Source: Gemmatimonadaceae bacterium
GTDB taxonomy: Bacteria > Gemmatimonadota > Gemmatimonadetes > Gemmatimonadales > Gemmatimonadaceae
Assembly: GCA_036003045.1 (NCBI GenBank)
Contig: DASYSS010000022.1
Coordinates: 1-64,000 of the forward strand
DNA length: 64,000 nt
Direction of reading: 5' to 3'
Below, one piece after another: positions 42,921 through 51,776 of this stretch (position 1 is its first letter; each line of letters begins with the position of its first letter). A model generated the notes under the pieces. It was given only the letters and a program-made list of their open reading frames with translations. It was not told where the DNA came from and did not search any database. The translations under genes and the position numbers were made by a program.

Positions 42921-42973
42921 GGGTTTCGCATCGTTCTACCGTTCTTGAAACCCGGACGTACATTGGAGCGACG

Positions 42974-43993
42974 ATGACCGCGCCCGCCTCCGCCAAGCCC
43001 ACCCTCACGCTCGTCACCACGCCGCGGCCGCTGCCGACGGATCATGTCGAGCGGAATCCGGGCATGGCGCTCGATCTGGACGTCGTGCGGGCGATTCGGG
43101 TGAATCGAAGTGCCGTCGAACGCCGAGCCGCGACGATTCCGACGCGCCGTACGGTGAAGAAGGAATGGCAGGCCGCGTGGCTGCTCCGCGCCATCACGCT
43201 GATCGACCTCACGACGCTGTCGGGCGATGACACGCCTGGCAACGTGCGACGACTGTGCGCCAAAGCGCGCCATCCATTGCGCGACGACATCGCGCACTCG
43301 TTGGGCGTGCGGCAGCTCGGCGTTCGCGTCGGCGCGGTGTGCGTCTACCACTCACTCGTCCCGACGGCGGTCGACGCGTTGGCGGGATCGAACATTCCGG
43401 TCGCGGCCGTATCCACGGGATTTCCGGCGGGGCTCAGCCCGATCGATCAGCGCGTTCAGGAGATTCGCGCGAGCGTTGCCGCCGGCGCCCGGGAGATCGA
43501 CATCGTCATCACGCGAGCGCACGTGCTCACCGGCAACTACGAGGCGCTGTACGACGAGGTCAAACGCTTCCGCGAAGCGTGCGGTGACGCGCACATGAAA
43601 GCGATTCTCGCAACCGGTGAGCTGGCGACGCTGGGCAACGTCGCGCGCGCGAGCGTGGTGGCGATGCAAGCGGGCGCAGACTTCATCAAGACGTCGACCG
43701 GCAAGGAAGGCGTGAACGCGACGCTTCCTTTCGGTGTCGTCATGTGCCGAATGATTCGCGAGTACTTCGAGCGCACCGGCTACGCTGTCGGCTTCAAGCC
43801 GGCGGGCGGGATTCGGTCCGCCAAGAACGCGCTCGAGTATTTGTACTTGATGAAAGAAGAGCTGGGCGACCGGTGGCTTCGCGCCGATCTCTTCCGCTTC
43901 GGCGCCAGCTCGCTCCTTACCGACATCGAACGGCAGCTCGAGCATTTCGTGACCGGACGGTACGCCGCGGCACACCACCAACCGATGCCGTAG
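42974..43993 (+). CDS. deoC: deoxyribose-phosphate aldolase
   Basis: This 339-residue aldolase splits 2-deoxyribose-5-phosphate into glyceraldehyde-3-phosphate and acetaldehyde. The class I Schiff-base lysine lies in ADFIKTSTGKEG and the second active-site lysine in GFKPAGGIRS. The conserved IDLTTLSGDDTPGNVRRLC and AVSTGFPAGLS segments are also present. The N-terminal 50 residues extend beyond the E. coli enzyme, as in many longer bacterial and animal forms. The next gene is a large aldehyde dehydrogenase, which could oxidise the acetaldehyde. Confidence 0.96.
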   Translation: MTAPASAKPTLTLVTTPRPLPTDHVERNPGMALDLDVVRAIRVNRSAVERRAATIPTRRTVKKEWQAAWLLRAITLIDLTTLSGDDTPGNVRRLCAKARHPLRDDIAHSLGVRQLGVRVGAVCVYHSLVPTAVDALAGSNIPVAAVSTGFPAGLSPIDQRVQEIRASVAAGAREIDIVITRAHVLTGNYEALYDEVKRFREACGDAHMKAILATGELATLGNVARASVVAMQAGADFIKTSTGKEGVNATLPFGVVMCRMIREYFERTGYAVGFKPAGGIRSAKNALEYLYLMKEELGDRWLRADLFRFGASSLLTDIERQLEHFVTGRYAAAHHQPMP

Positions 43994-44130
43994 CACGAGG
44001 GACGCGTGCGGCGGCGGTGTACGGGGAACCGCAAGGAGTGAGGAGCGCGGTGACCTTCCACTAGAACTACACCTCACGTCGTCCGCGTCTCAGGCCTCCG
44101 CACCCCGCCCTCGCACTCCTCCCTCTGAGA

Positions 44131-46527
44131 ATGACCAACGTCGCCGAGATCTTCCAAACGATGGAGTACGGGCCGGCGCCGGAGAGCGACAAGGAAGCGC
44201 TCGCCTGGCTCGGTAAGCATGAACGCGTGTTCGGGCATTACATCGACGGCGCGTGGACCGAGCCGGCTTCGATGTTCGAGGTGATCAATCCCTCCACGGC
44301 CAAGACGATCGCGCGAGTCACCAACGGAACGGCAGCCGACGTCGACGCCGCGGTTCGTGCCGCTCGCGCCGCGCTTCCCAAATGGAAGGCGCTCTCGCCA
44401 CATGCGCGCGCGCGCTACCTCTACGCGCTCGCGCGCGGCGTCCAGAAGCACTCGCGGCTGCTCGCAGTGCTCGAGAGCATGGACAACGGCAAGTCGATTC
44501 GCGAGACGCGCGACATCGACATCCCGCTCGTCGCCCGACATTTCTACCATCACGCGGGCTGGGCGCAGCTGATCGACACCGAGTTCGCCGGCTATGAAGC
44601 GGTGGGTGTCGTCGGACAGATCATTCCGTGGAACTTCCCGCTGCTCATGCTCGCCTGGAAGATCGCGCCCGCATTAGCGGCCGGTAATACGGTGATTCTC
44701 AAGCCGGCCGAATTCACGCCGATGACCGCGCTGGCGTTCGCCGAGATTATAGAACACGCCGCGCTACCGCCCGGCGTGGTCAACATCCTCACCGGCGACG
44801 GTTCCACGGGCGCGGCGATCGTCGAGCATCCGGACGTCGACAAGATCGCGTTCACCGGTTCGACCGAAGTGGGCCGCATCATCCGGCGCGCGACCGCCGG
44901 CTCCGGCAAGAAGCTGAGCCTCGAGCTCGGCGGAAAGAGCCCGTTCATCGTTTACGACGACGCGGATCTCGACAGCGTCGTCGAAGGCGTCGTCGACGCG
45001 ATCTGGTTCAACCAGGGCCAGGTGTGCTGCGCCGGTTCACGGCTGCTCGTGCAGGAGGGCGTCGCCGACCGACTCGTGAACAAGCTGCGCGCGCGAATGG
45101 AAAAGCTTCGACTCGGCGCGCCGCTCGACAAAGCGGTGGACATGGGCGCGATCGTGGCGCCGGCGCAGCTCGAGCGCATTCGCGACCTGGTGAAGCAGGG
45201 CGTCGAAGAAGGCGCGACCATGTGGCAGCCGTCGTGGGCGTGCCCCACCGAGGGCTACTTCTATCCGCCGACGCTCTTCACCGACGTCCAGCCGTCGTCG
45301 ACGATCGCGCAGGTCGAGATCTTCGGGCCGGTGCTCGTGACGATGACCTTCCGTACGCCCGACGAGTCGGTCGCGCTGGCGAACAACACGCCGTACGGGC
45401 TCGCTGCCAGCGTATGGACCGAGAGCATCAACCTCGCGCTCGACGTCGCGCCGAAGATCAAGGCCGGCGTCGTCTGGGTGAATTCGACGAATCTGTTCGA
45501 TGCCGCCGCCGGCTTCGGCGGCTACCGAGAGAGTGGGTTCGGGAGGGAAGGCGGGCGTGAAGGGATGTGGGAATACCTGAAAGCGGTGACCGGCCACCGG
45601 TCTCCGGCCACCGGAAATACCGCGAACGCCTCGGTTGACTCTCTCGCCGCTCCCCGGAGGCCGGAGACTGGAGACCAGGGACCGGCCGTTGATCGTACTC
45701 CCAAGCTGTTCATTGCCGGCAAGCAAGCGCGTCCCGATCAAGGCTACACGCGACGGATTCTCTCACCGAGCGGCAAGTTCATCGGCGAGGCGCCGGAAGG
45801 AAACCGCAAGGACATTCGCAACGCGGTCGAAGCGGCGCATGCGGCGACGGGGTGGGGACGCTCCACCGGGCACAACCGCGGTCAGATCCTCTACTACATC
45901 GCCGAGAATCTGTCGGCGCGCGCCAAGGAATTCGCTTCGCGCATCGACGAGATGACCGAGTGCGGCGGACGCCGGGCCAAGCGCGAAGTGGACGCGTCGG
46001 TCGAGCGTCTGTTCACCTATGCGGCGTGGGCCGACAAGTACGACGGTTCGGTGCACAGCGTGCCGATACGCGGCGTGTCGATCGCCATGAACGAACCCAT
46101 CGGCGTGATTGGTGTCGCCTGTCCCGACGAGTTCCCGCTGCTCGGACTCGTCTCGCTCATCGGGCCGGCGATGGCAACGGGCAACACGACGATCGTGATT
46201 CCCTCGCCGCACCATCCACTCGCCGCCACCGATTTCTATTCGGTGCTCGAGACGTCGGACGTTCCCGGCGGCGTGATCAACATCGTGACGGGCGACAAGG
46301 ACGCGCTGGCGAAGGTGCTGGCGGAGCACGACGACGTCGAGGCCGTCTGGTACTTCGGCCGACAGGAAGGGGTCAAGGCCGTCGAGCTGGCGTCCGCGTC
46401 GAACATGAAGCGCACTTGGGCCACTTGGTACGGCCGCGATTGGCTCGATCGAACCGAAGGCGAGGGTAGGGAGTTTCTTCGGGCGGCCACTCAGGTCAAG
46501 AACGTCTGGGTGCCTTACGGCGAGTGA
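44131..46527 (+). CDS. ALDH16-type aldehyde dehydrogenase with two ALDH domains
   Basis: This protein has 798 residues. The first domain (about 20-490) is complete, with NAD-site phrases VVGQIIPWNFPLLMLAWKI and FTGSTEVGR, catalytic Glu E265 in LELGGKSP and Cys C299 in FNQGQVCCAGSR. The second domain (about 525-798) is truncated and lacks both the ELGG and GQxC motifs, as in ALDH16 proteins, where it is structural. The linker (about 488-522, VTGHRSPATGNTANASVDSL onward) is low-complexity and is encoded by an inverted-repeat sequence. It lies 137 bases after deoC on the same strand and probably converts acetaldehyde to acetate in deoxynucleoside use. Confidence 0.93.
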   Translation: MTNVAEIFQTMEYGPAPESDKEALAWLGKHERVFGHYIDGAWTEPASMFEVINPSTAKTIARVTNGTAADVDAAVRAARAALPKWKALSPHARARYLYALARGVQKHSRLLAVLESMDNGKSIRETRDIDIPLVARHFYHHAGWAQLIDTEFAGYEAVGVVGQIIPWNFPLLMLAWKIAPALAAGNTVILKPAEFTPMTALAFAEIIEHAALPPGVVNILTGDGSTGAAIVEHPDVDKIAFTGSTEVGRIIRRATAGSGKKLSLELGGKSPFIVYDDADLDSVVEGVVDAIWFNQGQVCCAGSRLLVQEGVADRLVNKLRARMEKLRLGAPLDKAVDMGAIVAPAQLERIRDLVKQGVEEGATMWQPSWACPTEGYFYPPTLFTDVQPSSTIAQVEIFGPVLVTMTFRTPDESVALANNTPYGLAASVWTESINLALDVAPKIKAGVVWVNSTNLFDAAAGFGGYRESGFGREGGREGMWEYLKAVTGHRSPATGNTANASVDSLAAPRRPETGDQGPAVDRTPKLFIAGKQARPDQGYTRRILSPSGKFIGEAPEGNRKDIRNAVEAAHAATGWGRSTGHNRGQILYYIAENLSARAKEFASRIDEMTECGGRRAKREVDASVERLFTYAAWADKYDGSVHSVPIRGVSIAMNEPIGVIGVACPDEFPLLGLVSLIGPAMATGNTTIVIPSPHHPLAATDFYSVLETSDVPGGVINIVTGDKDALAKVLAEHDDVEAVWYFGRQEGVKAVELASASNMKRTWATWYGRDWLDRTEGEGREFLRAATQVKNVWVPYGE
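45600..45668. repeat. imperfect inverted repeat inside the ALDH16 linker
   Basis: GTCTCCGGCCACCGG at 45600-45614 and CCGGAGGCCGGAGAC at 45654-45668 are inverted copies with one mismatch, flanked by further CCGGT / GACCGG units. The 69-bp segment is in frame and encodes the disordered linker between the two ALDH domains, so it looks like a repeat element tolerated inside a gene. Confidence 0.55.
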
Positions 46528-46617
46528 CCCGCGAACATTGATTAGAAGTTGATACGGCAACCGCTCGCCAACCTTCCAGCAGGCTAGCGCCGCGCAGCGG
46601 CGCATCGAGCTCACTCC

Positions 46618-49263
46618 ATGAATCTTCGCGCGACGACCGCGGTAGCATTGTCTGCCGCCGCATTGGTTGCCTGCCATGACTCGACGACGATCCCGCATAC
46701 GCCGACGTCGATCGTCATCGTGTCGGGGAACAACCAGTCGGCCAACGTAGCGACGGCGCTCGACTCGGCGCTCGTCGTGCGCGTGATCGACGGCGCGGGA
46801 AAGTCGGTGAGCGGCGTTCCGCTCGCGTGGACGGTGGTCGGCGGAGGGTCGCTCAGCGCTACGACGTCGACGACCGACAACAACGGACTGGCGTCGATCC
46901 ACTGGACGTTGTCACCGACGGTGGGGACGCAGGTGGTGACGGTGACGAGCACGCAGATCGGCGGTGCATCGGTGTCGTTCGTCGCCGGGAACGGTTCGAC
47001 GATCACGGGCACGGTGACGTCGATCGCCGTGAACCCGTTCGGCGCCACGTTCTCGCGCTCGCCGTCGCGCGTCGCGCTGGCATCCGCGGCGCGATCGCCG
47101 ACCGCCAGTCATGCTCCTGCCCGATCGAACCGCATCGTGATCGGCTTCAAGAGCGCCGTGTTGGGATTGGCGCCCGCGAGCTCGATGTCCTATCGCTCGA
47201 TGTCGGTCGCGCGGTCCGCCGGCGCGCGGCTCAGCGAGCGTGTCGGCTCGCTCGCTTCACGAAACGGAATCCTCAAGAGCGAAGTGTCGCCGACGATCCT
47301 GGCCGCGCGACTCACGGTCGGCGATACGACCCGCATCGACGCGGTCATGAACGCGCTTCGCGGCGAAGCCGACGTCGCGTACGTCGAACGCGAAATGACG
47401 CTCACGATTCGAAACGCGCCGGCAATGCGCGTCGCGAATGCATCGGCGCTGGCGAACGCGCGAACGTGGGAGCCGGCGCCGTCTACTCCATTGCGGAGCT
47501 CCGTGGCGACGCTCATTCCCAACGACCACTTCTATCCGTACCAGATGTGGACGGCGAACATGGTCGACCTGCCGAAGGCGTGGGCCGTGACGACCGGGAG
47601 CTCGAGCGTCACGGTCGCGGTTCTCGACATGGGAGTGCGCTTCGAGCACAACAGCATCGCGCCGAACCTCACGACCGACGGGTACGACTTCGTCAACGGA
47701 TTCGCGTTCGACTCCACGAACATCAACTGTGACGACGGGAAGCCGTTCCCGTTCACGACGACATCGGGCGACGGCGACGGGCCGGACACCGATCCCACCG
47801 ACGTCGACGATCTCGGCTTCGACAGTTTCGCCGGCTGCTGGTTCCACGTGTCCGCGGGAGACCACGGCCTCTGGACCTCGGGAATCATCGGCGCCATCGG
47901 CAATCAGAACATCGGCGTGGCCGGCGTGAACTGGAGCGTGAAGATCCGTCCGGTGCGCGTGCTCGACATCATGGGTTCCGGCTCATTCTTCGACATCGCG
48001 CAAGGAATGCTCTACGCCGCTGGACTGCCCGCGCTCGGCGCCAACAACAACCTGGTGCAGACGAGCAAGGCTCCCATCATCAACGTCAGCCTCGGCGGCG
48101 GGTTCGACGATCAGGTGATGCGCGACGCGGTGACTGCGGCCTCGAACGCGGGTTCGCTCATCGTCGCGTCGGCGGGCAACGACGGCCTCGACGAACAGAT
48201 TCCGACATTTCCGGCCGCGTACCCGGGCGTGATGGCGGTCGCCGCGGTAGGAATGGACGGCGCGCTCGCGACCTACACGAACGCCGGCACCAACATCTCC
48301 GTCGCGGCTCCCGGCGGTGATTTCCGTCTCGACGACAACGGCGGCGGCGGCGTCATCGGTCCGGGCTGGGACTTCGAGGCGGGTGCGGCCGAGTTCATCA
48401 TCGGCTACGGAACCTCGGCGTCGGCGCCGTTCGTGTCGGGCGTCGCCGCGCTTTTACTGTCGAAGAACCCAGGTCTCAGCGCGGCACAATTGCGAACACG
48501 CATCGAGCAGTTCGCGACGCGGCCGGCTGGTTCGTCGCGCAGCGATTCGTTCGGGTGGGGAATCGTGAACGCTTACAACGCGCTCACGCAGACGACTGGA
48601 CCCGCGCGACAAGCGAGCGCTCGTCTCGTCGACGCGACGACGGGAGCGCTCGTGCGCACCACGACGGTGAACGCCGACGGCAGCTTCGCGTTCGCCAAGC
48701 TCACGGCGGGCTCGAGCTACTACCTGCAAGCGGGTGAAGACGAGGCGGGCGACGGGCTGATCGGAGTGCCGGGGCGGCGGTTCGCCGTCGCCGGCGGTCT
48801 CGGGAACACCACCGTGTTCAACGTCAGCACGGGCGTGCAGTCGGCCGCGCTAGCGCTCGGATTTCCGTTCGAGTCCGAGCCGAACGACGACGCGCAGCAC
48901 GCCAATTTGCTCACCGTGGGAAGCTACGTCGTTGGAACCATCACGATGCCCGACGTGAACGATATCTATCGCGTGCCGATCCCCACTCCGGGGACGTACA
49001 CGTTCGAAACCTCCGGAGTCGTCGGAACGTGCGGATTGGGAATCGAGCTCGACACGTTCTTGGCTGTGAGCTCCGCTTCTCCAGTGATAGGAGTCGTAGG
49101 CACGAGCGACAACATCAACGCGCTGCCGAATCCGTTCTGCTCCCGCGTACGCGCGCAGCTCACGCCGGGGATCTACTACGTCACCGTCGGAGGGAGCCAA
49201 GTCTCGTTACCGTTCACCACGCCCCACGGCCGTTATCGGCTCCAGGTGCGCTCCGGCAACTAG
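46618..49263 (+). CDS. secreted or lipid-anchored S8 subtilisin-like protease
   Basis: This 881-residue protein starts with a lipoprotein-like signal (TTAVALSAAALVACHD). An Ig-like (Big_1/2-type) domain follows at about 28-125 (SVSGVPLAWTVVGGGSLSAT), then a propeptide region with RIVIGFKSAVLG and VAYVEREMTLTI. The S8 domain at about 300-665 has catalytic Asp D337 (VAVLDMGVRFEH), His H416 (DHGLWTSGIIGA) and Ser S600 (YGTSASAPFVSG). The His motif is HGLW rather than the usual HGTH. C-terminal domains are a carboxypeptidase-regulatory-like segment and a pre-peptidase C-type domain (about 770-881, ESEPNDDAQHANLL). It probably degrades extracellular protein. A strong terminator follows at 49285-49314. 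Confidence 0.95.
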   Translation: MNLRATTAVALSAAALVACHDSTTIPHTPTSIVIVSGNNQSANVATALDSALVVRVIDGAGKSVSGVPLAWTVVGGGSLSATTSTTDNNGLASIHWTLSPTVGTQVVTVTSTQIGGASVSFVAGNGSTITGTVTSIAVNPFGATFSRSPSRVALASAARSPTASHAPARSNRIVIGFKSAVLGLAPASSMSYRSMSVARSAGARLSERVGSLASRNGILKSEVSPTILAARLTVGDTTRIDAVMNALRGEADVAYVEREMTLTIRNAPAMRVANASALANARTWEPAPSTPLRSSVATLIPNDHFYPYQMWTANMVDLPKAWAVTTGSSSVTVAVLDMGVRFEHNSIAPNLTTDGYDFVNGFAFDSTNINCDDGKPFPFTTTSGDGDGPDTDPTDVDDLGFDSFAGCWFHVSAGDHGLWTSGIIGAIGNQNIGVAGVNWSVKIRPVRVLDIMGSGSFFDIAQGMLYAAGLPALGANNNLVQTSKAPIINVSLGGGFDDQVMRDAVTAASNAGSLIVASAGNDGLDEQIPTFPAAYPGVMAVAAVGMDGALATYTNAGTNISVAAPGGDFRLDDNGGGGVIGPGWDFEAGAAEFIIGYGTSASAPFVSGVAALLLSKNPGLSAAQLRTRIEQFATRPAGSSRSDSFGWGIVNAYNALTQTTGPARQASARLVDATTGALVRTTTVNADGSFAFAKLTAGSSYYLQAGEDEAGDGLIGVPGRRFAVAGGLGNTTVFNVSTGVQSAALALGFPFESEPNDDAQHANLLTVGSYVVGTITMPDVNDIYRVPIPTPGTYTFETSGVVGTCGLGIELDTFLAVSSASPVIGVVGTSDNINALPNPFCSRVRAQLTPGIYYVTVGGSQVSLPFTTPHGRYRLQVRSGN

Positions 49264-49284
49264 TCAGCCGTCGCACGAACGGAG

Positions 49285-49321
49285 AACGGCGGTCGCGTGT
49301 TCGCGACCGCCGTTTCTGTTT
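49285..49321 (+). terminator. strong intrinsic terminator after the subtilase gene
   Basis: A 13-bp perfect stem (AACGGCGGTCGCG at 49285-49297 with its complement at 49302-49314) has a TGTT loop and is followed by TCTGTTT. It lies between convergent genes (subtilase plus, S9 peptidase minus) and mainly suits the plus strand. Confidence 0.88.
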
Positions 49322-51399
49322 CACGCTTTCGGGTTCGCGCTCAAGTATTTCTCGAGCCAGCCCTGGACCTCGCCCCACCACAGCTTCTGGTTCTGCGGCT
49401 TGAGCACCCAATGGCCTTCGTCCGGAAAGATCACGAGTCTGCTCGGCACGTTCATTCGCTGGAGCGACGTGAACATGGACAGGTCTTCCGTATACGGCAC
49501 GCGGTAGTCGAGCTCACCACCCGTCACCAGCGTCGGAGTCTTGAAGTTCTTCACGAACAGATGCGGCGAGTAAACGCGGTACTGCGTGGCCATCGCCTTC
49601 GCATTCCAGAACGGCCCGCCGTACTCCCAATCGGGGAACCAGAGCTCTTCGGTCGCGGTGGCCATGTTCTCGAGATTGAACGGCCCGGCGTGAGAGACGA
49701 GCGCCTTGAACCGCGTCGAGTGGCCGGCGATCCAGTCCACCATGTAGCCGCCGAACGACCCGCCGGCCGCGCCGAGCGCCGTCGAATCGATCCACGGATT
49801 CTTCGCGAGCGCGGCGTCGAGACCGTTCATCAAGTCGGTGTAGACCTTTCCACCCCAACCTTTCGAAACGTCGTCGACGAATTTCTGCCCGTATCCCGTC
49901 GAACCGCGCGGATTGATGATGATGAGCGCCGCGCCGGTCGCCGCGAACATCTGGTAGTTCCAGCGTCCGTGCCACTCGTCGAGCCACGCGCCCTGCGGGC
50001 CGCCGTGAATCAAAAGGATTGCCGGATATTTCTTTCCCGGTTTCCAATTCGGCGGTTTGACGACGAAGCCTTGGACCTTGGCGCCCGCCGCGCCGGTGAA
50101 CCAGAAATCCTCGGCGGGATTGACCGCCAGTTGCGCCACGAGCGCGTCGTTCTCGTGCGTCAGGGAACGAGCCGAGTATGGCGCGCTCGTCGACGGCTCG
50201 GCGACATACACCTCGGCCGGGAACTGCGTCGCGTTGCGGACCCAGGCGAGCGTGTGGCCGTCGTGGGAGAGCGCGAACGCGGTGTTGTTGTGCTCACCGA
50301 CGACGAGCTGCGGCGCGCTCGCGTCGCCCGCGGCGGAAAGGTCGACGCGATAGAGCTTGTCGCGTCCGGCATCGGTGGTCTGCACGTAGACGACCTTCGA
50401 GTCCGGAGACCAGAAGTATGCGTCTGCGTTGCGGTCCCACTTGGGCAGCAGCTCGCGGCTCGCGCGCCGCGTGCGATCATAGAGCATCAGCCGCTGTCGA
50501 TCCGACTCGAAACCGGCGCGCGCCTGCGACGCATATGCGATGAACCGTCCGTCGGGCGAATACACGGGGTTCGCGTCGGCGCCCTTGTTTGCCCCGGTGA
50601 TCACGGTGGCAGCGCCGCCTGTCGCCGCGATGACGTAGACGTTCAAGTCCGTCGTCGTCGCGTCGTTTCGCCCCTGATCCTTCGCGGTGTACGCCAGCTC
50701 ACGTTCGTCGGGTGACCACGCGTACCCTTCGCTTCCGCCGAAAGGGCCGGGGGGAATGTCGTACTTCGCGCCGGGGACGAGATCGCGTGGCGCGCCGCCG
50801 TCTACCGAAACCGTGAAAAGATGTGACCGCGTTCCCTCATCCCACGCGTTCCAGTGCCGATACATCAACTGATCGGCGATGTGCGCCTTCACTTTGCTGT
50901 CCGCCGCAGCCTTGGCTTTGGCGGTGTTGCACGTGTCGGTAGTGCAGTCGGGGTAGACGGCGGACGTGAAAACGATTTGATCGCCGTTCGGAGCCCAGAT
51001 CGGTCCGGTCGCTCCGCCGTTCAGATCGGTGAGCTGCTTTCGTGTTCCGCCGGTCGCGTCCGCGATCCACAGTTGTCCGCTCGCGATGTATGCGACGCGT
51101 TTTCCATCTGGAGACCAGCGCGCCTCTGTCGCCGAGACGTCGGCACCGGGGAACGGCTTCGGTGAACCGCCGGCGGCCGGAACGACGTACGTGTGAGACG
51201 AGCGGTTGTTGGCGGAAACATCCGTCGTGCGAACGGCGTACAGGACCAGCTTCCCGTCGGGCGAAGGTTGCGGATCGCCGACGCCGCGGACGGCGGCGAA
51301 GTCATCGAAGGTGATCGTTCGCGGTTGCTGTGCGCCGGCGGAGACGACGAGCGCGGCGCCGGTTGCTACGAGCGTGGGAACAAGACGGGTAAGTCGCAT
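49321..51399 (-). CDS. exported S9-family prolyl oligopeptidase-like peptidase
   Basis: ATG at 51399 is chosen because a signal peptide follows (RLVPTLVATGAALVVSAGA); an earlier in-frame ATG at 51543 would bury it. The 692-residue protein has a beta-propeller of WD40-like/TolB-type blades (PQPSPDGKLVLYAVR, EARWSPDGKRVAYIAS, AYFWSPDSKVVYVQTT) covering about 30-400. The alpha/beta-hydrolase domain has the nucleophile in GAAGGSFGGYMVDW, the oxyanion-side sequence ILLIHGGPQGAW, and a terminal His in IFPDEGHWVLKPQN. The triad is complete. It likely cleaves short peptides in the periplasm. Confidence 0.96.
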   Translation of the reverse strand: MRLTRLVPTLVATGAALVVSAGAQQPRTITFDDFAAVRGVGDPQPSPDGKLVLYAVRTTDVSANNRSSHTYVVPAAGGSPKPFPGADVSATEARWSPDGKRVAYIASGQLWIADATGGTRKQLTDLNGGATGPIWAPNGDQIVFTSAVYPDCTTDTCNTAKAKAAADSKVKAHIADQLMYRHWNAWDEGTRSHLFTVSVDGGAPRDLVPGAKYDIPPGPFGGSEGYAWSPDERELAYTAKDQGRNDATTTDLNVYVIAATGGAATVITGANKGADANPVYSPDGRFIAYASQARAGFESDRQRLMLYDRTRRASRELLPKWDRNADAYFWSPDSKVVYVQTTDAGRDKLYRVDLSAAGDASAPQLVVGEHNNTAFALSHDGHTLAWVRNATQFPAEVYVAEPSTSAPYSARSLTHENDALVAQLAVNPAEDFWFTGAAGAKVQGFVVKPPNWKPGKKYPAILLIHGGPQGAWLDEWHGRWNYQMFAATGAALIIINPRGSTGYGQKFVDDVSKGWGGKVYTDLMNGLDAALAKNPWIDSTALGAAGGSFGGYMVDWIAGHSTRFKALVSHAGPFNLENMATATEELWFPDWEYGGPFWNAKAMATQYRVYSPHLFVKNFKTPTLVTGGELDYRVPYTEDLSMFTSLQRMNVPSRLVIFPDEGHWVLKPQNQKLWWGEVQGWLEKYLSANPKA

Positions 51400-51534
51400 C
51401 AGAAGTGTCGTGGTCGAAATACGTGGTTCGTCGGTGACGTGATACCCCGCAACACACCGGCGGGGCTCTGGCGGCCTGCAACCGGCGGGAACGCCAGGGG
51501 TACTAAAATCTGGAAACAACCGCGAGGCAACTAA

Positions 51535-51765
51535 ATGTCCCAATTCCGTTTTTCAGTGCGAGGCCTGGCCTCGCGGCAAGATGGCGTCATCGAGAGCGAG
51601 TCCTTCGTCGCCGCGGTGGATGCCCTCGGCCAGCATGTCACGGTGAAGGCAGGCGACATTCTGGAGATTGGCGTCTACGGATTTCCGCCGGCTGTTTATC
51701 AGTGCATTGGCGAGCCCGAAAAGGGCACTCCGATTTGGATGCCGACGGGTAAGCTCGCGGCGTAA
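51535..51765 (+). CDS. small hypothetical protein
   Basis: The product has 76 residues from ATG at 51535, with GAGG 7-10 bases upstream. The composition is balanced and beta-rich (FRFSVRGLASRQDG, HVTVKAGDILEIGVYGFPPAVYQCIG), resembling a small SH3-like or OB-like barrel; no signal peptide or membrane helix. It is alone on this strand. An inverted repeat with 9-bp arms (51799-51807 and 51813-51821), inside the 3' end of the convergent DUF72 gene, could terminate its transcript. Function unknown. Confidence 0.65.
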   Translation: MSQFRFSVRGLASRQDGVIESESFVAAVDALGQHVTVKAGDILEIGVYGFPPAVYQCIGEPEKGTPIWMPTGKLAA

Positions 51766-51776
51766 GCCTCCGCGCA

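Noticed and set aside
45530-45780. frameshift or stop separating the two ALDH domains
   Set aside because: The frame is continuous and the domain order matches known ALDH16 proteins; only the linker is unusual.
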